Origin: Phaeovibrio sulfidiphilus
GTDB lineage: Bacteria; Pseudomonadota; Alphaproteobacteria; Rhodospirillales; Rhodospirillaceae
Length of the DNA: 64,000 nucleotides
Assembly (NCBI RefSeq): GCF_014861485.1
Contig: NZ_JACZHT010000007.1
Location: 111,402 to 175,401, forward strand
Reading direction: 5' to 3'
The notes under the pieces are model-generated. The model worked only from the letters and a program-made list of their open reading frames with translations. It ran no database searches and was not told where the DNA came from. Below are positions 35,781-44,781 of this stretch, piece by piece; positions within the stretch are counted from its first letter, which is position 1, and each line of letters begins with the position of its first letter. Both the position numbers and the translations under genes were made by a program.

Positions 35781-36659
35781 TCACAGGGCGCTGTCCTCGG
35801 GCGGAGCGCTGTCCTCCAGCACTTTTTTCAGGATGCTGATGTTCACAGACGTGTTGGCCCCGAGCGCAGCCGCATCGGCCCGGCGGACCACCTCCCGGGC
35901 CACGCTCAGGCGTCGCTCCAGCCGCAGCAGGAGGTAGTTCAGCGCCTGGCGTGAGATCCGGATGCCCCGGTCATCGAAGTGTTTCAGAACCACCGCTGCG
36001 AAGAGGGCGTCGTCCGGTTCCTCGAGGGCACACGACAGGGCTCCCTTCAGCCGGGTGCGCAGGTCCGGCAGATGCAAGGTCCAGGCCGCCGGGGGCGTCC
36101 GCGCGGTCATGAGCACCGTGCCCGATTCTTGCGTGGCGGCGTTCACCAGGTGGAACAGAAGGTTTTCGGACACGGCGCCGCTGCCAAGCAGCCGGTCCAC
36201 ATCCTCAAGAACCGCAGCCCTGGAGGCCCCCTGGAACAGGGACACCGGATCCTCCACGGCCAGAATGTCCGCAGTCAGGATCCGGGCCTCCGAACAGGTG
36301 GCGAAGACACGCGCAAGGTGGGTCTTGCCCGCCCCCGCAGGTCCGTGCAGGAGAAGCACCCGGCTCGGCCAGTCGGGCCAGAGATCCACAAGCGCGACCG
36401 CCGCCCGGTTGCAGTCTCCGACCATATAGTGCTCCCGCCCCAGGGCCGGGGGAAGCGGCAGGTCCAGACACAGCTGCTCGGCCCCGGTCCCGATGTTCAG
36501 GCGCAGCGGCGTCGGGGGACCGGGGGGCCGCATTTGCTCCGGCCGCGAGGCATCGGGCCCGGAAATCAGGCTCCAGGTATCCTCCCCAAGGTCCAGACGC
36601 ATCTGACCGGGCGTGGTCGGGTCCGCCGTCACAGGGGCGGGGGAAAGCGTATCCGCCAT
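35781..36659 (-). CDS. hdaA: DnaA-related regulator HdaA (DnaA-inactivator, AAA+ family)
   Basis: The 292-aa product is a DnaA-like AAA+ protein lacking the DnaA DNA-binding domain. With the replication sliding clamp, such proteins stimulate ATP hydrolysis by DnaA and so prevent re-initiation. The clamp-binding box EQLCLDLPL is at 61-69 and Walker A GPAGAGKT at 106-113; Walker B is degenerate (VLEDVD), as usual for Hda. A ~60-residue N-terminal extension precedes the family start and contains a second, similar box GQMRLDL (18-24). The ATG at 36659 lies 3 nt after the perM stop, which supports coupled translation and the long form. Last gene of the ech-perM-hdaA unit. Confidence 0.85.
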   Translation of the reverse strand: MADTLSPAPVTADPTTPGQMRLDLGEDTWSLISGPDASRPEQMRPPGPPTPLRLNIGTGAEQLCLDLPLPPALGREHYMVGDCNRAAVALVDLWPDWPSRVLLLHGPAGAGKTHLARVFATCSEARILTADILAVEDPVSLFQGASRAAVLEDVDRLLGSGAVSENLLFHLVNAATQESGTVLMTARTPPAAWTLHLPDLRTRLKGALSCALEEPDDALFAAVVLKHFDDRGIRISRQALNYLLLRLERRLSVAREVVRRADAAALGANTSVNISILKKVLEDSAPPEDSAL

Positions 36660-36662
36660 GGG

Positions 36663-37898
36663 CTAGCCGTTATCCTTCCGGGTGCTGTCCTGAGCGTCCG
36701 GGGTGGATCCCGGTCGCAGGGCGGGCGGGTTCATCATCTCGTCCAGGCTGGCCGGAACGCAGTCCGCGGCCAGAGGCTCGATGACCTGCCCCCGGGAATC
36801 GATGCCGGTGTAAAACGAGCTGCGCACGTACTGGGACAGGAAAAACCGCACAAGCACGCCGATGGCGGCCGCCACGGGAACCGCAAGCAGGATGCCCACA
36901 AATCCGAACAGGCCGCCTCCCGCAAGCAGGGCAAAGATGATCCACACCGGGTGGAGCCCGACCCGGTCGCCCACCAGCTTGGGGGTCAGGAAGTTTCCTT
37001 CCAGAAGCTGGCCGCACATGAAGATTCCGAACACCACGGAGATAGGGAGCCAGTCGCTGAACTGGGCGAACGCAAGCCCCATGGACAGCACAAAGCCCGT
37101 GATGGTTCCCACATAGGGGATAAACGACAGGAAGCCCGAGGTCAGGCCGACCACCATGGCCAGGTCCAGCCCCACAAGGGACAGGCTGATGCCATAGAAC
37201 GAGCCCAGGGCAAGGCACACAAGCACCTGACCGCGGATGAACCCGGCGATGGTCTGGTCCATCAGGCGCAGCTGCTCGCGGATCACGGGGGCGTAGGGAC
37301 GGGGCAGGAACGTGTCGATCACGCCCGTCATCCGGTCCCAGTCGCGCAGCATGTAGAAGGCAATGACGGGGACCACCACCAGGACCGCGACCACACCCAC
37401 CAGGACCACGCCACCGGACACCAGGGCGGTCAGGGCCTCGGTCAGCCATTTCATGCCGTTGCGCACGATGTCCTGGACCACGGTGCTGATGCGTTCCATC
37501 TCGCCCGGTGTCAGCACCTCGTTGGCGAGCGTCATCAGGTGGTCGCCCTTTTCCATCAGGATGTTGACGTAGTTGGGCACATTGGCGGCAAACCGGCTGA
37601 CCTGGTCATACAGGACGGGCAGGGCAAACAGGAGCCCCGCGATCAGAAGAAGCAGGAAGCCCAGCGTGATGACAACGGTCGCCCACAGCCGGGAGACCCC
37701 CCAGCTCTGGAGCCGGTCTGCAATCGGGTCCAGCAGATAGGCCATGATCATGCCCGCCACGAACGGGGCGAGCACGGAGCGCAGCACATAAAGGAGGGTG
37801 AAGATCCCCAAGACCACCGTTCCCCAGAACACCAGATGCCATGTTCGGGTGGTCCGGGGGACCGGCTGCAGGGCGCGGGGCTGTCCGTTTTCTAGCAT
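36663..37898 (-). CDS. AI-2E family transporter (PerM/YdiK-type permease)
   Basis: A 411-aa inner-membrane protein with about eight hydrophobic segments in the AI-2E exporter arrangement: two or three helices at 24-95, a soluble central part (about 100-150) and a cluster from 155 to 355 with the signature FIPYVGTITGFVLSMG. Substrates of this family vary (autoinducer-2, Na+/Li+-H+ exchange) and cannot be read here. The start overlaps the crotonase stop by 7 bp. perM next to hdaA is a common alphaproteobacterial pairing. Confidence 0.88.
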   Translation of the reverse strand: MLENGQPRALQPVPRTTRTWHLVFWGTVVLGIFTLLYVLRSVLAPFVAGMIMAYLLDPIADRLQSWGVSRLWATVVITLGFLLLLIAGLLFALPVLYDQVSRFAANVPNYVNILMEKGDHLMTLANEVLTPGEMERISTVVQDIVRNGMKWLTEALTALVSGGVVLVGVVAVLVVVPVIAFYMLRDWDRMTGVIDTFLPRPYAPVIREQLRLMDQTIAGFIRGQVLVCLALGSFYGISLSLVGLDLAMVVGLTSGFLSFIPYVGTITGFVLSMGLAFAQFSDWLPISVVFGIFMCGQLLEGNFLTPKLVGDRVGLHPVWIIFALLAGGGLFGFVGILLAVPVAAAIGVLVRFFLSQYVRSSFYTGIDSRGQVIEPLAADCVPASLDEMMNPPALRPGSTPDAQDSTRKDNG

Positions 37899-38704
37899 CC
37901 CTTGAACTCCGGCTTGCGTTTGTCACGGAAGGCGCGGACACCCTCGAAATAGTCGCGGGTCTCCAGATAGCGGTAACAGGCATCATGCTCGGTGGCCGAC
38001 AGCGGGGTCGGGTCCATCAGGCGGCGGATGAAGGCCTTGTGCCAGGCGTTCACCAGCGGCGCGCCTTTGACGATCCCGGCCAGCATGGCCTCCAGTTCGT
38101 CTTCAAAGGCGTCGTTGGGGACCACCCGGTTCACCAGGCCGATGGCCAGGGCCTCGCGGGCCTCGATGATCCGGCCCTCCAGCAGGAAGGTGGCGGCGTG
38201 GGCCGGGCCCACCAGGCGGATGATGCCCTCGATCTCCGGGTAGGCCATGGTCATGCCCAGGCGGTTGATGGGGACGCCAAACCGCGAGGCCATGTTGGCA
38301 ATGCGAAGGTCACACTGGCTGGCCAGCTCCAGTCCGCCCCCGATGCACACCCCCTCGATCGCGGCGACCACCGGTGCCTGGCAGCGGGCGATTTCCTGAA
38401 ACACCCGGCGCATGATGCGGTCGTACTCGCGGGTGCCTTCTCCGGTGCCCCGGACGGTCTCGAACTCGTGGATGTCCCCGCCGGCGGCGAAGGCGTTACC
38501 TCCCGCTCCGCGCAGGACCACAACCCGGGCGCCCCCCTCCACCGGAGAGCGGTCCGCCAGGGCCTCGAAGGCGTCCCCCAGGGCCTGCCACATGGGCAGG
38601 TCGATGGCGTTCAGGCGTTCCGGCCGGTTCAGGGTCACGGTGGCGACGGTGCCGCACTCCGAGGTGGTGGAGACGACCGCGTCGGTCCGGGGCATCGTGT
38701 TCAT
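37892..38704 (-). CDS. Enoyl-CoA hydratase/isomerase (crotonase) family protein
   Basis: The 270-aa product has the crotonase oxyanion-hole segments [11 protein letters not shown] and [19 protein letters not shown]. The first catalytic Glu of true hydratases is present (in GGGLELA). At the second position, where rat hydratase has FGQPE, this protein reads FGVPI, so the second Glu is missing. It may therefore be an isomerase, decarboxylase or thioester hydrolase rather than a classical hydratase. The ATG at 38704 follows an AGGAAGGA signal at a longish spacing. First gene of the unit with perM and hdaA; the three overlap or nearly abut. Confidence 0.85.
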   Translation of the reverse strand: MNTMPRTDAVVSTTSECGTVATVTLNRPERLNAIDLPMWQALGDAFEALADRSPVEGGARVVVLRGAGGNAFAAGGDIHEFETVRGTGEGTREYDRIMRRVFQEIARCQAPVVAAIEGVCIGGGLELASQCDLRIANMASRFGVPINRLGMTMAYPEIEGIIRLVGPAHAATFLLEGRIIEAREALAIGLVNRVVPNDAFEDELEAMLAGIVKGAPLVNAWHKAFIRRLMDPTPLSATEHDACYRYLETRDYFEGVRAFRDKRKPEFKGC

Positions 38705-39038
38705 GGCAGTGCAGTCCTTCCTGTTCGTGTTCCGGTTTTTTGTCCCCGCTCCGGCGCGGGAGCGAAAAAAGGCTCTGGCAGCGGGCGGGTCCGGTATCCA
38801 TGTGGTGTTTGGTGCGGGCGTGAGCCCGGCCCGGGAGCCCCGCGGTTTTCGCATTGGAAAACGTGACGGCCCCGGCGCGGATCATTGCCCGCAGACGGTT
38901 TTAGCGCTAAACAGGAGGCGCGGGAAGAAAACTCTGCCCGGCTCCCTTCGTGGTGCCGGCACGCGCAGTGTTCGGTCCCGTGTTTGCGGGGGCGGTCGTC
39001 CCGTGTTCCCGCGTTTCTCCCTTGAATGGAAGTCCTGC
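38705..39038. other. Divergent intergenic region between crotonase and pyrE
   Basis: Contains a perfect 12-bp palindrome TTTAGCGCTAAA (38900-38911) in otherwise GC-rich sequence, about 128 bp before pyrE. No gene is seen. Confidence 0.5.
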
Positions 39039-39749
39039 ATGTCCTCCCAGAGCTTTTCCTCTCCCCGCGCCTCCCGGACCCCGGCCGACGCCGAGGCCGC
39101 CCGTGTCGTCGCCCGGCTTCTTCTGGAAATCGAGGCCGTCAATTTCCGGCCTGAAGAGCCCTATATTCTCACGGCGGGATGGGCAAGCCCGGTCTACATC
39201 GACTGCCGCAAGATCATCGGGTTCCCCCGCGCCCGGCGCAAGATCATGTCCCTTGCGCGCGACCACATCGAGCGGACTGTGGGCTCGGAAAGCCTTGACC
39301 TGGTGGCGGGCGGGGAGACCGCGGGCATTCCCTTCGCGGCCTGGATTGCGGAGGGCCTGGCCCTTCCCATGTCCTATGTGCGCAAGAAGCCAAAGGGCTT
39401 TGGCCGGATGGCCCGGATCGAGGGGATCCTCCGGGAGGGGGACCGCACGCTTCTGGTCGAGGATCTGACCAGCGACGGCGGCTCCAAGATCATCTTCGCC
39501 GATGCGCTGCGCTCCGCCGGGGCGATCGTCGACCATGCGTTCGTGGTCTTCTACTATGCGGCCTTCCCGGGTGCCCTGGAGACTCTGGCCGAGCACGGTA
39601 TCCAGTTGCACTGGCTGGCCACCTGGAACGATGTCCTCGAGGTGGCGCAGGAGCGCCAGGCCTTCTCTCCCGAGGCGATCGAGGAGGTTCGCGCGTTTCT
39701 TGCCGATCCGACCGGCTGGTCGGCGGCCCATGGCGGCAAGGGCGCCTGA
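39039..39749 (+). CDS. pyrE: Orotate phosphoribosyltransferase
   Basis: A 236-aa enzyme that makes orotidine-5'-phosphate from orotate and PRPP in pyrimidine synthesis. The PRPP-binding motif is [13 protein letters not shown], and the loop RKKPKGFG fits the alphaproteobacterial PyrE type. The ATG at 39039 gives MSSQSFSS and has a weak TGGAAG signal; the long upstream open frame runs through the divergent region and is rejected. The last seven codons and the stop lie in a 25-bp unit that is duplicated in tandem just downstream. Confidence 0.93.
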   Translation: MSSQSFSSPRASRTPADAEAARVVARLLLEIEAVNFRPEEPYILTAGWASPVYIDCRKIIGFPRARRKIMSLARDHIERTVGSESLDLVAGGETAGIPFAAWIAEGLALPMSYVRKKPKGFGRMARIEGILREGDRTLLVEDLTSDGGSKIIFADALRSAGAIVDHAFVVFYYAAFPGALETLAEHGIQLHWLATWNDVLEVAQERQAFSPEAIEEVRAFLADPTGWSAAHGGKGA

Positions 39750-39775
39750 GGCCCACGGCGGCAGGGGCGCCTGAG
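39726..39775. repeat. 25-bp tandem duplication spanning the pyrE stop codon
   Basis: Units 39726-39750 and 39751-39775 differ at two positions. The first contains the last codons and TGA (39747-39749) of pyrE; the second repeats them outside the gene. Confidence 0.88.
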
Positions 39776-40182
39776 CCCCGAACGTTCCGGTCCGGTGCGG
39801 GCGGGGGTGTTCCTGCCTGCCCGATGCACACGCCTCTCGGATGGCCGGGCAGCTTGCCCGACGCACGCCCCCTGCGTGACCGGACAGAAATACGAAACAC
39901 GATGACCGGGCAGGACGGGGTGCACCCCCGTTCGTCCGTATGCCGGGGTGGCGGCGTGTTGCCGGGCGACCATCCGCAGTAACCGGCATCCTCTGTGACC
40001 GGGTGAGCGGTGTCCGCTGAGAGCAGGTGTTCGGTGCCCCGCGCACGGGCCGGATCCGGCCCGGACGCACACCCTCATGCCCCGTATATCCCCCGTTGAC
40101 GGGGACGGCGCGGGCACGCGCAGTCCGGGCTGTGACAGCGCCGGGCGGGGACGGGCGTGGAGGGCACGAGGCCCGCAGCCCT
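39776..40182. other. Intergenic, no gene seen
   Basis: About 400 bp between convergent genes. GTGACCGG-type words recur (about 39877 and 39996), but no start signal, protein domain, U-tailed hairpin or RNA gene is evident. Confidence 0.5.
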
Positions 40183-40527
40183 CTAGTTCATGAAATCGTT
40201 GCAGGTCATGTTGAGCTGCTGGTCCGAGAGCTCCAGCTTCTCGAGGAAGGCCTCGTAGTCCTCGGGGTCGCCGTGGTGCTCGGGACTGTCGAGGGTGTAG
40301 AGATCCGTGCGGGCCTGGCGGATCACAAAGCCAAGCTCCTGGGGGGTGAAGACCTGGGGCATGACCCGGGCCATGCAGGCGCATCCCTGTGACACATCCC
40401 GGAAGATGGCGCGAAGGGAGTCCTCCTCGTTGCAGACCTGTTCAAAGGAGGGAGCCGCTCCGGCCGTTCCCCCGAGGCCCAGCCATACGGCCCCGCTGAG
40501 CCCAGCAATGGCGATGGTACGCTTCAT
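40183..40527 (-). CDS. Small periplasmic protein with four cysteines, unknown
   Basis: Not recognised. The 114-aa precursor has a signal peptide (MKRT, hydrophobic core, GTAGA before APSFEQ, about 24 residues). The acidic mature part of about 90 residues has four Cys (in FEQVCNEE, QGCACM and MTCNDF), enough for two disulfides. The spacing does not match a haem or metal site known to me. AGGAG at 9 nt supports the ATG at 40527. Its own promoter-like signal lies just upstream, in the 69-bp gap behind comEC. Confidence 0.75.
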   Translation of the reverse strand: MKRTIAIAGLSGAVWLGLGGTAGAAPSFEQVCNEEDSLRAIFRDVSQGCACMARVMPQVFTPQELGFVIRQARTDLYTLDSPEHHGDPEDYEAFLEKLELSDQQLNMTCNDFMN

Positions 40528-40558
40528 AGAACAATTCTCCTGAACGGTGATGTGGATC

Positions 40559-40586
40559 ATGGTACCTTCCGGACCGAATCCGTCAA
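40559..40586 (-). promoter_or_regulatory. Predicted promoter of the small periplasmic protein
   Basis: Minus-strand TTGACG (40586-40581), 16-bp spacer, TACCAT (40564-40559), about 32 bp before the ATG. Confidence 0.45.
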
Positions 40587-40596
40587 CACCAAAATG

Positions 40597-43008
40597 TCAC
40601 TCCGGGTAGCGGGTCCAGAGCCGGTTCCCGCGCCGCCCCGCGCTGGTTTCCATGGAAAATCCGCCGTTGTCCAGGACCCGCACGGCAAGGGCGCCGCTCT
40701 CGTTGCGGTCGGTGCGGTCCAGAAGGTGCGGGCCCCGGAGCGACGCGGGGGCGTCCAGGAGGGGCGCCAGCGTCAGGTCGGCCCGGCTGCTGTCCTCCAT
40801 CAGGGCCTCGACGTGGAAGGCAAGGGCAATGCGACGGCCCCGGATCTCCAGGATGCAGCCCAGCGGATCGCAGGTCAGGGCGTCGCAGGCTGTCTGTCCG
40901 GCCTCGGGAAAGCGCCCGCCCGTGCCGCCCCAGGTCTCGAGCCAGACCGAGCGCACGAACCGCTCCCGACGGAGGTCGCTGAACAGCCATCGCGGTCCGG
41001 AGCCCGGGGCGCTGCCCGTATCCGCTCCCACGCCGGAGCGCATGCCCGTGCCTGTCGCGGCGGGGGTGGTGGGGGCGGCGCCCTTCGGAGGGCTCTCGCA
41101 GCGCACGCCGATGAGCCGGCCCGAGGGGCTGACCAGGACATCGGGCGGGGTTCCGGTCCAGGGCAGGAGAAGGCCGACAGCGATCATGGGCACCCCCGCA
41201 TGGCGCCAGCGGGTGTTCCACAGGCAGAGCCACAGACCGCCGAAGGTGGCCAGCCCCAGGGCCCACCCGGACCCCTGGGGCACCGGAAATGTGGCTCCGG
41301 GCCAGGAGACCAGTTCCAGGGATGTGGCGTTGATGATGTCGAGGCCCCAGGCCATGGCCGTGACCGGGAGCTTTTCCAGGCCCAGCGGCATGAGGGCCAG
41401 GGCTCCCACGCCCCAGGGCATGATCCAGAACCCCATGAGCGGTACGGCGACCGCGTTGCCCAGCAGTCCGTAGCTGTAGAATTTTCCGAAATGGTAGGAG
41501 GCGAAGGGCGTGGTGGCCGCGCTGGCGAAGATCGTGGTCAGGCTCAGCCCCAGGATATAGACAAGCACGGTGCGCACCGCCGAGCGCGAGCGCCCGCTGC
41601 CGGTGTGCCCCAGCCCCGAGATCTGGCGCCCCCAGGCCTCGTAGGCGGCGATCATGGCTATGACCGCGGCAAAGGACATCTGGAAACTGGCCTCAAGCAG
41701 GGTTTCCGGAGCCAGAAACAGGACCGCGAAGGCCGCCACCGCAATGGTGCGCCGGGACAGGGCGTTGCGGTTGATCAGGACCGCGAACAGGACAAGGGCG
41801 AACATGACAAACGCGCGCTGGGCGGGCACCGCGGCGCCGGACAGGGCCAGATAGAAGGCGGAGGCGAGAAACGCGCTGACCGCGGCGATCTTTTTCAGAG
41901 GCAGGCGTTCCGCAAGGGGCGCGGACAGGGCGAGCAGGGCCCGGACCACAAAGAAGACGAAGCCTCCGATCATGCTCATGTGCAGGCCCGAGATGGCCAG
42001 AAGATGGGCGATGCCGGCGGCCCGGTACGCCTCCTGGAGCTCCTCGGAGACGGCGGTGCGCTCCCCCGTCAGCAGGGCGGCAGCAAGGGCCCCCGCGTCC
42101 GGGTTGCCGATGGCGTCTCCGGCGGCCAGAAGCCGGTCCGTCACCACCGCGCGCAGCACCCGGACCCCGAGCAAAATGCGCTCGCCTGCGTGATCGACGG
42201 CCCCGCCGGAGTCTGCGGCGGCGTCGCCCGTCCGCTCGATCTTTCCCAGCACAAAGCCGGTCGCCCCGGTTCGGGTGAACCAGAACCGCCGCTGCATGTC
42301 ATAGCCTCCGGGCAGCACGGGGCCGGAGGGCGGGCGAAGCTTGCCGTGGAAGCGGACCCGCTCGCCGGGCAGGAGGGGCCCGTCATCGGGAAGGCTGCTG
42401 TCGTAGGCCCGTACCCGGATGCGCTCCGGCGTGTCCGGTCCCGGGGTCCGGGCAAGGCGCAGGCTGTCCAGCTCCAGGTGCAGGCCCTTTTCCAGAGGGT
42501 GGATGCCCGCGATCCGGCCCTCGATGGCGATCAGGGGCGTCTCGTGCCTCAGCACCGGAGCCTGGACCGCATGGGCCCAGGACTGGGCCACGACAAACCC
42601 CACAGCGGCCAGGACCGCCGCCCGTGTCAGGAAAAGGCCGGTTGCGGAGGCCTCCCGAAGGCGCTCCGCCCCCACAATCAGCGCGGCCAGCACCAGGGGC
42701 GCGATCCAGACGGGCGGCTCGGAGCGAAGCGCGAAATAGGCTATGATGCCCAGACCCATGCCCACCGGTCCCCAGCTGAACCAGGAGGACCACTCTGCCT
42801 CGAGGGTGCGTTCCAGGGCCCGGGCCAGGGCTCGGGCGTGGGCTCGGGCGTGGGCGCGTCCGGGAGCGCTTTCCGCCCGTGGCCTGTCGCCGTCCTGCGC
42901 CTGCGGGAAAGGCTCACGGGCCCGCAGCCGGCGGAACCCTCCGGAAACAGGTTTTTCCCCGTCCGGAGTGCGGCCTGATGTGTGCGCTGCTGGCTCTTTT
43001 GAGGACAT
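40597..43008 (-). CDS. comEC: ComEC/Rec2 family DNA-uptake channel protein
   Basis: An 803-aa polytopic inner-membrane protein of the family that passes single-stranded DNA into the cell. After a ~75-residue Ala/Arg-rich start come membrane helices, the DUF4131 domain (around 150-260) and the Competence domain with LLAISGLHMSMIGG and many helices to about 600. The C-terminal part (about 600-803) is soluble but I see no HxHxDH metallo-beta-lactamase motif, as in many alphaproteobacterial ComEC proteins. The low-complexity start reflects a 12-bp repeat at about 42817-42850. No other competence gene is near. Divergent from gltX. Confidence 0.9.
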   Translation of the reverse strand: MSSKEPAAHTSGRTPDGEKPVSGGFRRLRAREPFPQAQDGDRPRAESAPGRAHARAHARALARALERTLEAEWSSWFSWGPVGMGLGIIAYFALRSEPPVWIAPLVLAALIVGAERLREASATGLFLTRAAVLAAVGFVVAQSWAHAVQAPVLRHETPLIAIEGRIAGIHPLEKGLHLELDSLRLARTPGPDTPERIRVRAYDSSLPDDGPLLPGERVRFHGKLRPPSGPVLPGGYDMQRRFWFTRTGATGFVLGKIERTGDAAADSGGAVDHAGERILLGVRVLRAVVTDRLLAAGDAIGNPDAGALAAALLTGERTAVSEELQEAYRAAGIAHLLAISGLHMSMIGGFVFFVVRALLALSAPLAERLPLKKIAAVSAFLASAFYLALSGAAVPAQRAFVMFALVLFAVLINRNALSRRTIAVAAFAVLFLAPETLLEASFQMSFAAVIAMIAAYEAWGRQISGLGHTGSGRSRSAVRTVLVYILGLSLTTIFASAATTPFASYHFGKFYSYGLLGNAVAVPLMGFWIMPWGVGALALMPLGLEKLPVTAMAWGLDIINATSLELVSWPGATFPVPQGSGWALGLATFGGLWLCLWNTRWRHAGVPMIAVGLLLPWTGTPPDVLVSPSGRLIGVRCESPPKGAAPTTPAATGTGMRSGVGADTGSAPGSGPRWLFSDLRRERFVRSVWLETWGGTGGRFPEAGQTACDALTCDPLGCILEIRGRRIALAFHVEALMEDSSRADLTLAPLLDAPASLRGPHLLDRTDRNESGALAVRVLDNGGFSMETSAGRRGNRLWTRYPE

Positions 43009-43116
43009 GTGTGTTAAACCACCCGCACAGGAGTGCCCGACCGTTGTTTCCTTTCAAGTATGAGCGGTGAGGGTGTTCCATCTCCAGACCTATCTTCAGG
43101 CAGCCGGATAATCACC

Positions 43117-44511
43117 ATGACAGTTGTGACGCGCTTTGCGCCTTCGCCCACGGGATACCTTCATATCGGAGGGGCCCGCACCGCCCTGTTCAACTATCTC
43201 TTCGCCCGTCACCACGGCGGGAAGTTTCTCCTGCGGATCGAGGACACGGACCGGGCACGCTCGACGCAGCAGGCTGTGGATGCGATCCTGGACAGCCTGA
43301 CCTGGCTGCAACTGGACTGGGACGGAGAGCCGGTCTACCAGTTCGCCCGGGCGCCGCGCCATGCCGAGGCCGCTCACAGCCTTCTCGAGAAGGGGCTGGC
43401 TTACCGCTGCTACTGCTCTCCGGAGGAACTGGCCGCCATGCGCGAGGAGGCAAGGGCGGCGGGGCGTCCGGCCGGGTACAACGGCTACTGGCGCGACCGG
43501 GATCCGTCCGAGGCGCCCGCCGGGGTGGATCCGGTCATCCGTCTGAAAATGCCCCGGGAGGGCGAGACCACCATCGATGATCTGGTGCAGGGCCCGGTGA
43601 CCGTGGCCAACGCCCAGTTGGACGATATGGTCCTTCTGCGGGCGGACGGGACTCCCACCTACATGCTCTCGGTGGTGGTGGACGACCATGACATGGGCAT
43701 CACCCATGTGATCCGTGGTGACGACCACCTTACCAACGCGTTCCGGCAGGCGGCCCTGTACCGGGCTTTGGGCTGGGACATTCCCCAGTTCGCCCACATT
43801 CCCCTGATCAATGGCCCGGACGGCAAGAAGCTGTCCAAGCGGCACGGGGCTGTGGGGGCCGAGACCTACCGGGAGGACGGGTTCCTGCCCGAGGCCATGT
43901 GCAACTACCTGACCCGTCTGGGCTGGGGCCACGGGGACGACGAGATCTTCTCGCGCCAGCAGGCCATCGAGTGGTTCGACCTGGCCGGTGTGGGCCGCTC
44001 GGCCGCCCGGTTTGATACGGCCAAGCTGACGGCCCTCAACGCCCACTACATCCGCGAGGCGGACCCGGCCCGGCTGGTGGACGAGGTCGTCTCCCGGCTG
44101 GAGGCGTCGGGCCTGCCGGTGGACGAGACGGGCCGCGCCCGTCTGGCGGCGGGCATGGAGGGGCTGCGGGAGCGGGCCCGCACGCTTGTGGACCTTGCGG
44201 ATGCGGCGGCGTTCTATGTCCGCTCCCTGCCGCTGGAGCTGGACGAGAAGGCGCGCAAGATCCTGGACGGGGAGGGTGCGGAGGTTCTCCGGCAGCTGTG
44301 TCCCGACCTGGAGGCCGCCCCCGACTTTTCCCGGGACGCTCTCGAGGCGCTGGTGCGCACGTTTGCAGAGAAAAACAGCATGAAACTCGGTCAGGTTGCC
44401 CAGCCGATTCGGGCCGCTTTGAGTGGTTCCAGCGTCTCGCCTCCCGTTTTCGATGTCATGGAAGTTCTGGGTCGAAACGAAACCCTGGACCGTATCCGTG
44501 GGGTGCTGTGA
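43117..44511 (+). CDS. gltX: Glutamate--tRNA ligase
   Basis: A class I aminoacyl-tRNA synthetase of 464 aa. The HIGH box is in [18 protein letters not shown] near residue 10-20 and the KMSKS box is KKLSKRHG. The C-terminal anticodon-binding part is present. Many alphaproteobacteria carry two GltX proteins, one of which also charges tRNA-Gln for the GatCAB route; which type this is cannot be told here. The ATG at 43117 ([11 protein letters not shown]) fits the family; the 28-codon extension upstream does not. Confidence 0.95.
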   Translation: MTVVTRFAPSPTGYLHIGGARTALFNYLFARHHGGKFLLRIEDTDRARSTQQAVDAILDSLTWLQLDWDGEPVYQFARAPRHAEAAHSLLEKGLAYRCYCSPEELAAMREEARAAGRPAGYNGYWRDRDPSEAPAGVDPVIRLKMPREGETTIDDLVQGPVTVANAQLDDMVLLRADGTPTYMLSVVVDDHDMGITHVIRGDDHLTNAFRQAALYRALGWDIPQFAHIPLINGPDGKKLSKRHGAVGAETYREDGFLPEAMCNYLTRLGWGHGDDEIFSRQQAIEWFDLAGVGRSAARFDTAKLTALNAHYIREADPARLVDEVVSRLEASGLPVDETGRARLAAGMEGLRERARTLVDLADAAAFYVRSLPLELDEKARKILDGEGAEVLRQLCPDLEAAPDFSRDALEALVRTFAEKNSMKLGQVAQPIRAALSGSSVSPPVFDVMEVLGRNETLDRIRGVL

Positions 44512-44534
44512 TTCCTGACAAAATCGATGCGGTA

Positions 44535-44570
44535 TTAAAACTTTTCCGGTTTTAAGGGGGGGCAAACCGG
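44535..44570 (+). promoter_or_regulatory. Two mutually exclusive hairpins between gltX and gltA
   Basis: TTAAAAC (44535-44541) can pair with GTTTTAA (44549-44555). CCGGTTT (44546-44552) can pair with AAACCGG (44564-44570). The two stems share bases 44549-44552 and cannot form together. No U-run follows either one, so this is not a plain terminator; it could be an attenuation-like switch or an operator pair before gltA. Confidence 0.4.
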
Positions 44571-44781
44571 AGTAGGCTAACGCCACATTTCATTCTGTAC
44601 CGGGAATTGCCCCCCGGCAGGGGCCCGGGAGCCGGAGAGCCTCTCTCCCGGACACCGCTCCGGCGAAAGTCGGAACCGGTCGCGGAACAGGAAATGCAGA
44701 TCAAAATAAGGCTTCGCGCGCAGGCCGGCCGCCTTTGGGGCGCACGGTTTCGGGCAGGGGCTCAAAACAAGGGATAACACG

